A stretch of 9,315 bases of DNA, from assembly GCA_049519595.1 (NCBI GenBank), contig JBEKQP010000186.1, forward strand, positions 1 through 9,315, written 5' to 3'. The notes beneath the pieces are model-generated. The model searched no databases. It was not told where the DNA came from and saw only the letters and a list, made by a program, of their open reading frames with translations. Positions 1 to 6,245 of this stretch are shown here, one piece after another. The DNA is from CAWBRT01 sp049519595 (GTDB lineage: Bacteria > Acidobacteriota > Terriglobia > Terriglobales > Acidobacteriaceae). Position 1 is the stretch's first letter. Every line of letters begins with the position of its first letter. The position numbers were made by a program, and so were the translations under genes.

Positions 1-1056
1 TTCATCCGGTTTCGCATGCAACCCATGTTTCCAGCCGAACGACTGGCAAACGTCGAATGCAGCTCCGATGGTCATCACCGGCACGGCAAGAAAACCGACA
101 CCCACAACCCCGGCTGCAAACAATAGTCCTGCGGCATTCCCTGCGATTGGCCTCAGAGCTTCGGCTGCCTCTGCCGCTGTGTTGATGTCGGTCTTGCCGA
201 CTCTGAACAGAGTGACGGCGGTCGAGAGAATGATGAAATACATGATCAGACTGGCAAACAACATGCCAAGACCGACATCTCGTCTGGAGTGCCGCAATTC
301 CGTTTCTGTAGTGCCCAGTCGGTCGGTCAATCGTCGGCGTCCCATGGAGATGTCTTCTTCCACTTCCTGATTTGACTGCCATGAATACAGGTAAGCGGAA
401 AGACTGGTCCCGATGACCGCCACGAGCATAGCGAAGAATTCTTTATTGAAGTGAATCGTAGGGACAAACGTTCCCTTCAATACGGGCAGGAGTTCGGGTT
501 TGGCGAGGATGGCCGAACCAATGTAGGCTAACAGTGCCATTGCCAGCCAACGGAAGATATTTCGGAGGAGCGTGTATCGCCATAGCTGCAACGAAAGCAC
601 GGAGACCCCAAGCACGACAACCATGCCGCCGATGGGAACCGGGATAATTACGTTGAGGGCCGCCGCCATTCCTCCGAGATCGGCTCCGGCTTCAATTACG
701 TTTCCGACGACCGCTGTTAGCAAGAAAAAGTACAGCAGCCACTTCGGGTAGTTTTCACGAATGACAGCAAATAGTCCCTTGCCCGCTACCTGCCCAAGTT
801 TCGAACACAGGTAGACGACCGCATACATCATTGGGAATGTTACCGGCGCAGTCCACAGGAAAGCGGGGCCAAGCGAAGCTCCCGCGGCGGCGTAAGTGCC
901 TATAGCCGAAGGGTCGTCGTCGGACGCCCCCGTTATCAATCCGAGGCCAAGCGAGCGAAACGTCCCGTAGGCCACGGGCTTGGGGTGACCTGCTTCGTGG
1001 CGTTCTGTCAGCGTGGGGTCGTGTTGCCGTCTTTCGACACGGGGTTGGGTAGCCAT
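1..1056 (-). CDS. NRAMP-family divalent metal transporter (3' end outside window)
   Basis: Inner-membrane transporter of the NRAMP (PF01566) superfamily, expected to move divalent metal ions with protons. The reading frame is open for 352 codons from ATG at 1056 to the window edge. GGAG at 1063-1066 lies 6 bases upstream of that ATG and supports the start. A polar N-terminus of about 35 residues is followed by GLITGASDDDPSAIGTY (about 39-55, TM1), then hydrophobic segments near 65-88, 106-130, 141-158, 168-185, 207-228, 260-285 and 307-335. NVIEAGADLGGM (119-130) matches the family TM3 signature. In canonical NRAMPs TM1 carries DPGN and TM6 carries MPH. Here TM1 reads DDDPS (46-50) and TM6 reads GTSLSAY (216-222) followed by an acidic EVEED, so this belongs to a divergent branch whose substrate cannot be assumed to be Mn or Fe. 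About 60-100 C-terminal residues are missing. Family assignment is firm; substrate is unknown. Confidence 0.88.
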   Translation of the reverse strand, partial: MATQPRVERRQHDPTLTERHEAGHPKPVAYGTFRSLGLGLITGASDDDPSAIGTYAAAGASLGPAFLWTAPVTFPMMYAVVYLCSKLGQVAGKGLFAVIRENYPKWLLYFFLLTAVVGNVIEAGADLGGMAAALNVIIPVPIGGMVVVLGVSVLSLQLWRYTLLRNIFRWLAMALLAYIGSAILAKPELLPVLKGTFVPTIHFNKEFFAMLVAVIGTSLSAYLYSWQSNQEVEEDISMGRRRLTDRLGTTETELRHSRRDVGLGMLFASLIMYFIILSTAVTLFRVGKTDINTAAEAAEALRPIAGNAAGLLFAAGVVGVGFLAVPVMTIGAAFDVCQSFGWKHGLHAKPDE

Positions 1057-1229
1057 GGGCTTCTCCAAGAACTAGAGAGACTCCGGGTTTGAAGCAAAGC
1101 AGCAGGTTTGGGTTTCCCCGGTGCCGGAGCACCCTTCCAGTTGGGTAAAAATCCGAAATTGTGGATACAGCCAGTGGGCCGGTCGGAAGGCTGGAGACGA
1201 GGCCCTGGTTGGATTGTCGGCAAGTCGCA

Positions 1230-1247
1230 AGTTATCAGCAGATAACT
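1230..1247. repeat. 7-bp inverted repeat between two minus-strand genes
   Basis: AGTTATC, a 4-base spacer AGCA, then GATAACT: a perfect 7-bp inverted repeat. It lies 50-67 bases past the stop of the 1297-1953 gene and 174-191 bases before the transporter start. No T-run follows on either strand, so it is a weak terminator candidate. It could equally be an operator for the transporter. The rest of 1057-1296 shows nothing I can name. Confidence 0.35.
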
Positions 1248-1296
1248 AGCTTCTCAGGAACGGCAGAAACTGGAAACGAGAGGTCGACTTCTTCGT

Positions 1297-1953
1297 TTAG
1301 AAGCGCGAAGCGGAAGCACCGGCGGCGAGGTCTTTGAGTGCGTCAAAGACGCCGGTTTCGACATTGGAATCAGGTTGCAGGGTGGTCAGCGGAATGGTTG
1401 CTGAAAAATGTGGCGTACTGCGCCCGAACTTCACCTCGATGAAATTGCAATCACGGGAGGCTACGGTCGACTCCACCATATTCTTGATGTCGCGCTGCCA
1501 GTCGGGACGGCTGGTAATGACGAATGGGCCTATCCGGGAAAGAGTCCAGTTCTTGTCGGGCACGAGTTTGCGGCTGGTTTTGCCGCACCAACGATGGTTC
1601 TGAACTTCCAGATTGAAGTTTGGAGCGCAAGGCAGGTCGGATTCGAAGGTGAGTGTTTCGCGACGTCGCCTCAGCCGGCTTACGATCCATTGTAGTGGGG
1701 TTTCACGCGGCAAAAGCTGGACCAGCATCGACGGCCCGCGGAAGCCAGCGTCAAAAAGCTCAAGTTTCACCCGCATGCGAGAGGCTGACAGCCATTTCAC
1801 CGCGGCGATAATGCCTTTCCCTTCAAGCGCTTGCTCGATCCATTGCAGGATTCGCCGCCCCCGCCTGCGGTTCAGACGCAGAGAGATCCAGTACCACGCT
1901 GCGACCAGCACAGCGCCCACCGCGATGTCCACGCCAAGGAGTCGCCACCACAT
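1297..1953 (-). CDS. Membrane-anchored hypothetical protein, 218 aa
   Basis: I do not recognise this family. The protein starts MWWRLLGVDIAVGAVLVAAW, giving one hydrophobic helix at about residues 5-25. It is followed by a very basic stretch (26-34, LRLNRRRGRR-like), so it is likely a single-pass inner-membrane protein with the remainder cytoplasmic. Residues 45-200 look like a soluble mixed alpha/beta domain with Trp, Arg and Pro, including CAPNFNLEV (109-117) and RWCGKTSRKL (121-130). The C-terminus ends in an alanine-rich helix (VFDALKDLAAG, 202-212). The ATG at 1953 is the only sensible start, because an in-frame TAG lies three codons upstream. No Shine-Dalgarno is visible; a TAGAAT box sits six bases before the ATG. 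Length, single long open frame and normal composition support a real gene. Function is unknown. Confidence 0.72.
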   Translation of the reverse strand: MWWRLLGVDIAVGAVLVAAWYWISLRLNRRRGRRILQWIEQALEGKGIIAAVKWLSASRMRVKLELFDAGFRGPSMLVQLLPRETPLQWIVSRLRRRRETLTFESDLPCAPNFNLEVQNHRWCGKTSRKLVPDKNWTLSRIGPFVITSRPDWQRDIKNMVESTVASRDCNFIEVKFGRSTPHFSATIPLTTLQPDSNVETGVFDALKDLAAGASASRF

Positions 1954-1959
1954 CCCAAG

Positions 1960-1965
1960 ATTCTA
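1960..1965 (-). promoter_or_regulatory. Possible -10 box placed for a leaderless mRNA
   Basis: On the minus strand TAGAAT is followed by six bases and then the ATG at 1953. This spacing would put the transcription start at or next to the start codon, which fits the lack of a ribosome binding site. No good -35 hexamer is seen upstream, so this is weak. Confidence 0.3.
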
Positions 1966-1997
1966 GATGCAAAACCCTCGGAGCTGAGATGTCACCC

Positions 1998-2023
1998 AAA
2001 AAAAATCGCGCTACTCAGGCGCG
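1998..2023 (-). terminator. Intrinsic terminator downstream of the MscS gene
   Basis: On the minus strand CGCGC, a 7-base loop CTGAGTA, then GCGCG form a 5-bp GC-only stem, followed by A and eight T residues. It lies about 45-70 bases after the stop codon of the channel gene at 2067, in the correct orientation. It separates that gene from the next one leftward, whose ATG is at 1953. Confidence 0.75.
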
Positions 2024-2038
2024 TGTAGCTGGATATAT

Positions 2039-2055
2039 CCACCGCCGGACGGTGG
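2039..2055. repeat. 6-bp GC-rich inverted repeat
   Basis: CCACCG, five bases CCGGA, then CGGTGG is a perfect inverted repeat. It lies between the channel stop codon and the T-run terminator at 1998-2023. It may act as a first hairpin protecting the 3' end of the channel mRNA. No T-run of its own. Confidence 0.4.
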
Positions 2056-2066
2056 CTCGCAAGGGG

Positions 2067-2975
2067 TTACGCCTTCGGCGTTGGGGAATCTCCGAGTACA
2101 TAGAAACGGTGCTGGCCGCCTGGCTGCACACCATTTTTGTCGAAACACTCCTTAATTTTGCGCCGCAGCTCACGGCTAACCGCGTATTGCTCGCCGGGCT
2201 TGGTTTTCACCAACATAAGGTAGTCGACTTCTTCCGCCGAAACCTTCTCGATGCCAGGAACGATGGGCTCGGCGACGATCGAGTCGGTAAATGCCGGATC
2301 CTGCCGCAATTCGCCTGCGACTTCTTTCAGCAGTTCCACCACCCGGTCGCTGTTTTCCTTATAACCCACGGAAATGTGCAACGCCAGTTGTGTCCAGTCA
2401 CGCGTCAGATTCGACACAATCGTGATCTGGCCGTTCGGAACCGTATGCAAGGTCCCATCCGCATCGCGCAGCACGGTGCGCCGCAGCGTCAACTTCTCGA
2501 CCGTCCCCTGTACGGCGCCGAGTTTGATCACGTCGCCGATGTCGAACTGGTTCTCAATGAGAATAAAGAAACCATTGATGAAATCCCGAACCAGCGTCTG
2601 CGCGCCGAAGCCAATGGCCAGTCCAGCTATGCCGGCGCTTGCCAACAGCGGCCCGATATTGATGCCCAGCACGGGTAGAATCTGCATACCCGCCACGAAA
2701 AAGATGACGACAAGCCCGATGCTGTGAAACACGCTTGCCAGAGTCCTCAACTGCGTGGCGCGAAGCGAGTTCTGAACCGCGTCTCGCTTGCTCAATTCGA
2801 TCAGACGCTTCTTGAGGACCTTCAGAAAATGAGAGAGGATGAAAGCTACGATCAGAACGCCGACTATCTTTGGGACGTCGTGCCGCACGAACTCAAAGGT
2901 ATCGTCGCTCCAGTTATTCAGAACCTGGAACCACGTATGTTGCGAGGCTTGCGCGACAATAGCGGGAATGGTCAT
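2067..2975 (-). CDS. mscS: Small-conductance mechanosensitive channel, MscS family
   Basis: Inner-membrane channel that opens under membrane tension and releases solutes during hypo-osmotic shock. Length is 302 aa against 286 for E. coli MscS. Hydrophobic segments lie at about 35-52 and 84-104. The pore helix region TM3 (about 107-137) is rich in Gly and Ala and contains GLAIGFGAQTLVRDF (118-132). FFILIENQFDIGD (136-148) leads into the beta domain with TVPNG (178-182), and the mixed alpha/beta C-terminal domain follows. These are the standard MscS signatures. An in-frame TTG at 2981 could add two residues (MP). I prefer ATG at 2975 because TATAAT at 2981-2986 leaves only five bases before it, which suggests a leaderless transcript; no Shine-Dalgarno is present. 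The gene stands alone, with a terminator downstream and about 300 non-coding bases upstream. Confidence 0.93.
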   Translation of the reverse strand: MTIPAIVAQASQHTWFQVLNNWSDDTFEFVRHDVPKIVGVLIVAFILSHFLKVLKKRLIELSKRDAVQNSLRATQLRTLASVFHSIGLVVIFFVAGMQILPVLGINIGPLLASAGIAGLAIGFGAQTLVRDFINGFFILIENQFDIGDVIKLGAVQGTVEKLTLRRTVLRDADGTLHTVPNGQITIVSNLTRDWTQLALHISVGYKENSDRVVELLKEVAGELRQDPAFTDSIVAEPIVPGIEKVSAEEVDYLMLVKTKPGEQYAVSRELRRKIKECFDKNGVQPGGQHRFYVLGDSPTPKA

Positions 2976-2980
2976 CGGCA

Positions 2981-2986
2981 ATTATA
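2981..2986 (-). promoter_or_regulatory. Consensus -10 box directly before mscS
   Basis: A perfect TATAAT on the minus strand, five bases before the ATG at 2975. Transcription would begin at about the A of that ATG, giving a leaderless mRNA. The region about 17 bases further upstream does not resemble TTGACA, so the -35 element is weak or absent. Confidence 0.5.
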
Positions 2987-3063
2987 AACAACCAGCTTTC
3001 AGGATGATCTGGCCCGGCTCTAAGTCATGTCCCGGAACTTCGCGCAATCACCCTTTGAAGTGC

Positions 3064-3218
3064 CATTCTGAGCGAGTGCCGAGCGCCTGCGGCCGGAGCA
3101 GCCAGGCTGCGCACCCGACGTTGCGCCCGACAAGCAAGAAGCTATTCAGGCGGCGAGTAAAGAATCTATGTATTTCGGCGCAGTAAAAATGCATAAAACC
3201 TTCGCTGCGCTCAGGATG
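3064..3218. repeat. Intergenic palindromic repeat element
   Basis: The outer ends CATTCTGAGCG (3064-3074) and CGCTCAGGATG (3208-3218) are inverted copies, 10 of 11 bases matching. An inner imperfect palindrome pairs AAGAATCTATGTATTT (3160-3175) with the complement of AAATGCATAAAACCTT (3187-3202), 12 of 16 matching. A further GCAGCC-A-GGCTGC hairpin sits at 3098-3110. The layout resembles the dispersed non-coding repeats I associate with Acidobacteriota, whose minus-strand reading gives spurious HPERSEG peptides, as it does here. The whole stretch 2987-3277 has no credible gene. The element lies between the upstream region of mscS and the 3' end of the ABM gene. Confidence 0.6.
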
Positions 3219-3277
3219 ATATCCAAAAGAGGGTAAGAAGCCGCCTTTCAAATAACGGCCCGCTGTTGACGCACCTG

Positions 3278-3598
3278 CTAAGTCGTGTCGGCGCGGACAT
3301 CATAGTGCGTTGCGCTTGTTTCAATCCGCGACAGCAATCGCTTAGCCTCCGGCTCAAAAACAGCAACCGTGTAATTCTCGCCGGCGAACGCCCGCACCGC
3401 AGCGAGCGAATCAAAGAGATTGATGACAACAAACTCTGCTTCTACGCCGCCATCGTGGCGCAACACGTAACCGCCTCGATACCCGGAAATCTGCTTCAAC
3501 TGCGGCAGTACTGTCTCTTTCAGCAGACGCTCGTAGCTGTCGGCATCGCTCAGCTTCGTCCATCCGCGCCAGTGGCGTGCAATCATCTCTTGCCCCAT
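3278..3598 (-). CDS. ABM-fold (antibiotic biosynthesis monooxygenase-like) protein
   Basis: A 106-residue protein of the dimeric alpha/beta-barrel type related to antibiotic biosynthesis monooxygenases. Visible elements in order: IARHWRGWT (6-14), the first strand; a helix with YERLLKETVLPQL (22-34); ISGYRGGYVLRHDG (37-50), a hairpin typical of the fold; EFVVINLFDSLAAVRAFAG (55-73); and a C-terminal LLSRIETSATHYDV (88-101). These parts match the usual 95-110-residue single-domain size. Family members range from cofactor-free oxygenases to proteins of unknown role, and no catalytic residues can be assigned, so no reaction is claimed. ATG at 3598 has no clear Shine-Dalgarno; an internal ATG at 3586 is an alternative. 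The gene follows the glycerate kinase with a 72-base gap and may be its operon partner. Confidence 0.8.
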   Translation of the reverse strand: MGQEMIARHWRGWTKLSDADSYERLLKETVLPQLKQISGYRGGYVLRHDGGVEAEFVVINLFDSLAAVRAFAGENYTVAVFEPEAKRLLSRIETSATHYDVRADTT

Positions 3599-3602
3599 TG
3601 AA

Positions 3603-3616
3603 CGGCGGACCCGCCG
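3603..3616. repeat. GC-rich inverted repeat just before the ABM gene
   Basis: CGGCGG-AC-CCGCCG is a perfect 6-bp inverted repeat 5-18 bases upstream of the ATG at 3598. In mRNA it would be too tightly looped for a full stem, but a shortened hairpin would cover the expected ribosome landing region. As DNA it could be a protein-binding site. Either role is speculative. Confidence 0.35.
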
Positions 3617-3670
3617 CTCCCCGGTCTAGTCTCAACTGGCTGGCAGCTGAGTTCCCTGCGACTCGGATTT

Positions 3671-5026
3671 TCAGTACGCGAGCAGGACGCGCAAATCGCG
3701 CAGGTTGTTGCCGGTTGGCCCTGTCTTGATGACGTCGCCCAACGACTCAAAAAGCGGAGTCGAGTTGAAACTCTGGAGCGCCTGTTCCGCGTTGAGACCT
3801 TGCCGCTGGACGCGAGCCATCGTGCTGCCGTCCACAACGGCGCCCGCAGCATCGCTGTCTCCGTCGATACCGTCGGTTCCCGCGCTCAGGATCGTGATGT
3901 TTTCGCCGGCAATCTTTTGTGCGCAATAAAGTGCAAAATGCTGATTGCGGCCGCCTACCCCTCCCTTGCGATCCACTTTCACCGTGATCTCGCCGCCGGA
4001 AATGAGGCAGACACGCGAGACGCCCTTTCGCAACTCGCGCAAACGCTTCAGCAGATAGTCGGCTGCCGGAATATAGTCCCAGTCATCGCAGGTGTTGTCT
4101 ACCTCGATCGCAAACCCGGACATCGCTGCCTTTTCCACCGCGACCTTTTCGACCACCGCGTTGGAAGCAAGGGTGCACCAGCGCGAACGCGAGAACACTG
4201 CGTCGTTCGGCTTGGGGGTTTCCAGGATGGCGCGGCTTTCGAACAGTTGGCGCACGCTCGCTGGGAACTCCGGCAACAGCTTGTACTTGTCAACCAGCGC
4301 ATAGCACTGTTCAACCGTGCTTTTATCGGGCATGGTCGGGCCGCTGGCCAAAGAATCCAGCGCATTCTCAGGAACGTCGCTGACCATGATCGAAAGCTGG
4401 TGGGCAGGAGATGCGGCCAACGCCAGCCGTCCTCCCTTGATGGCGGACAAGTGCTTGCGAACCGTATTAATTTGCGCAATCGGCGCGCCGGAATGCACCA
4501 GCGCCCGATAGGTGGCCACCAGATCTTCCAGCGATATCGAGTCGTCGATCGGCTTTTCCACCAGCGCCGAACCGCCGCCGCTCATCATGAAAATGACGAG
4601 GTCTCTGCTCGTGAGCGGTTCGACGGCGCGCAACATAGCTTCGGCGGCTTTCACCGAATCCTTGTTGGGTAGCGGGTGCCCGCCCTTGTAATATCGGAAT
4701 CCAAATATCTGCGCATCCGGCAATACCGGACCGCAGGCGAGACCTGTGATTCCGACTCCGGCGCCGAAGCGCTCACTCAGCGCCTGGACCATGGTGTGCG
4801 AAGCCTTGCCGATTGCCACCACGAAAACTCGCGCGAACGAATTGATGTCGTATAGCTCGTCCCCCACTCGCAGCACGTTACTCTCGTAGCTGACACTCTT
4901 GTTGAACATACGCTCGATACTCGACTCAGCAAGCGTGTGCATGAAAATTTCGAGAGCGGTGGCGCGCATCTCCGTAACCAGGGCGCTACCCGCAGGTTCC
5001 GATTCAGCAGTTTTTTGGGTTGGCAT
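3671..5026 (-). CDS. Glycerate 2-kinase, GckA/TtuD (MOFRL) family
   Basis: Cytoplasmic kinase that phosphorylates D-glycerate with ATP to 2-phosphoglycerate, feeding glycerate from serine, glyoxylate or sugar-acid breakdown into lower glycolysis. The 451-residue length is usual for the family. Conserved blocks in order: AIGKAS (71-76), MSGGGSA (148-154), NTVRKHLSAIKGGRLA (187-202), SDVPE (216-220) with SGPTMPD (228-234), then the MOFRL C-terminal domain with SGGE (343-346), GGRNQ (358-362), AGTDGIDG (382-389) and TGPTGNN (435-441). All expected blocks are intact. The frame is open upstream to 5080, but that would overlap the upstream hydrolase by 43 bases. The ATG at 5026 leaves an 11-base gap after the hydrolase stop. 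No Shine-Dalgarno fits in the gap, so translation probably depends on coupling to the hydrolase. Family is certain; the 2-kinase assignment follows family knowledge. Confidence 0.93.
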   Translation of the reverse strand: MPTQKTAESEPAGSALVTEMRATALEIFMHTLAESSIERMFNKSVSYESNVLRVGDELYDINSFARVFVVAIGKASHTMVQALSERFGAGVGITGLACGPVLPDAQIFGFRYYKGGHPLPNKDSVKAAEAMLRAVEPLTSRDLVIFMMSGGGSALVEKPIDDSISLEDLVATYRALVHSGAPIAQINTVRKHLSAIKGGRLALAASPAHQLSIMVSDVPENALDSLASGPTMPDKSTVEQCYALVDKYKLLPEFPASVRQLFESRAILETPKPNDAVFSRSRWCTLASNAVVEKVAVEKAAMSGFAIEVDNTCDDWDYIPAADYLLKRLRELRKGVSRVCLISGGEITVKVDRKGGVGGRNQHFALYCAQKIAGENITILSAGTDGIDGDSDAAGAVVDGSTMARVQRQGLNAEQALQSFNSTPLFESLGDVIKTGPTGNNLRDLRVLLAY

Positions 5027-5037
5027 GATCAAGGAAA

Positions 5038-5700
5038 TTATACGGCAACTCTGCCGGATCGAAGCATATCTTCTATCCACGCCGTAAGGACGCCGCGCAT
5101 CGCGTCCAAATGCCCGGTAAAGAAGTGATCGGCCTGCGGAATCAATACTAAACGTGCGTCAGGCAGCGTCCTGACCAGCTCCTCCAGCGCCCGGAAGGTG
5201 GCGAATTGATCGTTTTCCCCGCTGACAAAAAGCTTCGGTTGCGAACACTCCCGGAGGAACTCGTACGAGTACGCCCGTCCTTCGGCAGCCACGGGAGTGC
5301 CCAGCGAGATCAAGCCCGCCACCCTGCTATCGGGACAGGCGGCACGCAGTCCGACGGCTGCCCCGAAAGAAAAGCCGGTAAAAATGATTGGCTTGCCGAA
5401 TTCATTGCTTAACCATTCCAGCGCAACTTGTACGTCATTGACCTCGCCGCGGCCATTGTCGTGGTCGCCTTGGCTGCCGCCAACGCCGCGAAAATTGAAA
5501 CGCAACACGGGAAAGCCAAAGCTATTCAGCGCCTTCATGGCGTGATAAACGACTTTGTTGTGCATCGTCCCACCAAACAGAGGATGCGGGTGGGCGATGA
5601 GGCCGGCATAAGCCGCATCCGCCGTCCCAGCGTTAAGCAACGCTTCGAGCCTCCCGGCTGCGCCCGGCAGAAACAGTGACCTGATGCTTGGAGATTTCAT
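5038..5700 (-). CDS. Alpha/beta hydrolase, COG2945 type
   Basis: A 220-residue soluble alpha/beta hydrolase related to dienelactone hydrolases and the COG2945 group; natural substrate unknown. Visible features: HPHPLFGGTMHNKVV (37-51), the signature loop of this group; LRFNFRGVGGSQG (66-78); the nucleophile elbow GFSFG (109-113) with Ser111; a likely acid Asp164 in SGENDQF; and a likely catalytic His192 in QADHFF. The triad is therefore complete. No signal peptide is seen. ATG at 5700 is used because homologues begin a few residues before the first strand; no strong ribosome binding site precedes it. It is the first gene of a likely leftward operon with the glycerate kinase, 11 bases downstream. 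It could be a carboxylesterase or a lactonase; the sequence does not decide. Confidence 0.9.
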   Translation of the reverse strand: MKSPSIRSLFLPGAAGRLEALLNAGTADAAYAGLIAHPHPLFGGTMHNKVVYHAMKALNSFGFPVLRFNFRGVGGSQGDHDNGRGEVNDVQVALEWLSNEFGKPIIFTGFSFGAAVGLRAACPDSRVAGLISLGTPVAAEGRAYSYEFLRECSQPKLFVSGENDQFATFRALEELVRTLPDARLVLIPQADHFFTGHLDAMRGVLTAWIEDMLRSGRVAV

Positions 5701-6002
5701 GTTGATGGCGCAGCCCCTTTAGACCGAATTCGCGCTAGGCACCCCGCGAAGGACCGAAGTCCTCGGCACCGCACAGTAGGTCGCGCGCTGGGCGGACGAA
5801 ACCCGGGCGTGCGAGGTCGCCGGCTTTGACGTTTGCCGGGACGATACCCAAGCCCGGCGGTGATACTTAGAGGGTATACCAACCTCGGAATCGCTTGCGT
5901 ACAGCGGGTGGTGGCCTACTTTCCCACTATTCCACAATCGGGATAAAATACAGATGTTGAATAGCCTAGCCGCTGGCGTGGCCTCGGCGCTGCATTTAAG
6001 TT
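5701..6002. other. Stretch without a gene between hydrolase and tRNA
   Basis: No credible coding region is seen. A 99-codon minus-strand frame here (5719-6018) is rich in Ser, Arg, Ala and Pro and shows no recognisable motif. Structural elements seen: AGGAC-CGAA-GTCCT (5750-5763), a 5-bp hairpin with a four-base loop; and on the minus strand three 8-base units GTGGAATA, GTGGGAAA, GTAGGCCA in a row (5912-5935). These may be regulatory for the hydrolase, whose promoter must lie here, or chance. I checked by eye for RNase P, SRP and tmRNA signatures and found none. Confidence 0.4.
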
Positions 6003-6032
6003 TTGACGAATACTTCAACGCCTGTTTACAAT
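6003..6032 (+). promoter_or_regulatory. Sigma-70-type promoter of the tRNA-Asn gene
   Basis: TTGACG (6003-6008) and TACAAT (6027-6032) are separated by 18 bases, each one mismatch from consensus. Transcription would start near 6039, about 37 bases before the tRNA. Orientation and distance fit the tRNA gene. Confidence 0.75.
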
Positions 6033-6046
6033 ACCCTTGATCGTAT

Positions 6047-6069
6047 GCACCGTCTGCAAAGACGGCTGC
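6047..6069 (+). other. GNRA-capped hairpin in the tRNA leader
   Basis: GCA-CCGTCT, loop GCAA, AGACGG-C-TGC: six perfect pairs closed by a GNRA-type tetraloop, extended by three more pairs across one bulged C. It sits in the transcribed leader and ends six bases before the mature 5' end of tRNA-Asn. It may help 5' processing or insulate the tRNA fold. Confidence 0.5.
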
Positions 6070-6075
6070 CCATAC

Positions 6076-6150
<75 letters not shown>

Positions 6151-6182
6151 TTCTTTCAACAACTTACAGATTCCCAAAACAA

Positions 6183-6204
6183 AACTTCACCGCATTTCAC
6201 CGCA
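6183..6204. repeat. Tandem TTCACCGCA-type repeat, copy 1
   Basis: AACTTCACCGCA is followed directly by TTTCACCGCA. The same 14-base string AAAACTTCACCGCA (6181-6194) recurs at 9149-9162, again in tandem form. This looks like a degenerate piece of a dispersed intergenic repeat. It lies about 30 bases past the tRNA and contains no tRNA 3' sequence, so it is not an attachment-site duplicate. Confidence 0.45.
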
Positions 6205-6245
6205 TTTGGATCGAAAGTTTCGTCCCTGGCGGATCACAGCCGAGG

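Noticed and set aside
1989..2678. 229-codon plus-strand open frame
   Set aside because: It is antisense to the MscS gene, whose protein carries all family motifs; the plus-strand translation has no recognisable features.
3048..3251. 67-codon minus-strand frame containing HPERSEGFMHF
   Set aside because: It lies wholly in the palindromic repeat region; this peptide pattern is a known by-product of such repeats and has no domain.
3800..4672. 290-codon plus-strand open frame
   Set aside because: Antisense to the glycerate kinase; length reflects GC-rich codon bias, not a gene.
5912..5935. GTGGG-type repeats considered as MraZ boxes
   Set aside because: MraZ boxes repeat every 10 bases before mraZ; here the period is 8 and no mra/division gene is near.
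5701..6002. RNase P RNA, SRP RNA or tmRNA
   Set aside because: Their conserved core strings could not be found on either strand.
5719..6018. 99-codon minus-strand frame upstream of the hydrolase
   Set aside because: No motif, composition unlike neighbouring proteins, and it overlaps the tRNA promoter; treated as non-coding.
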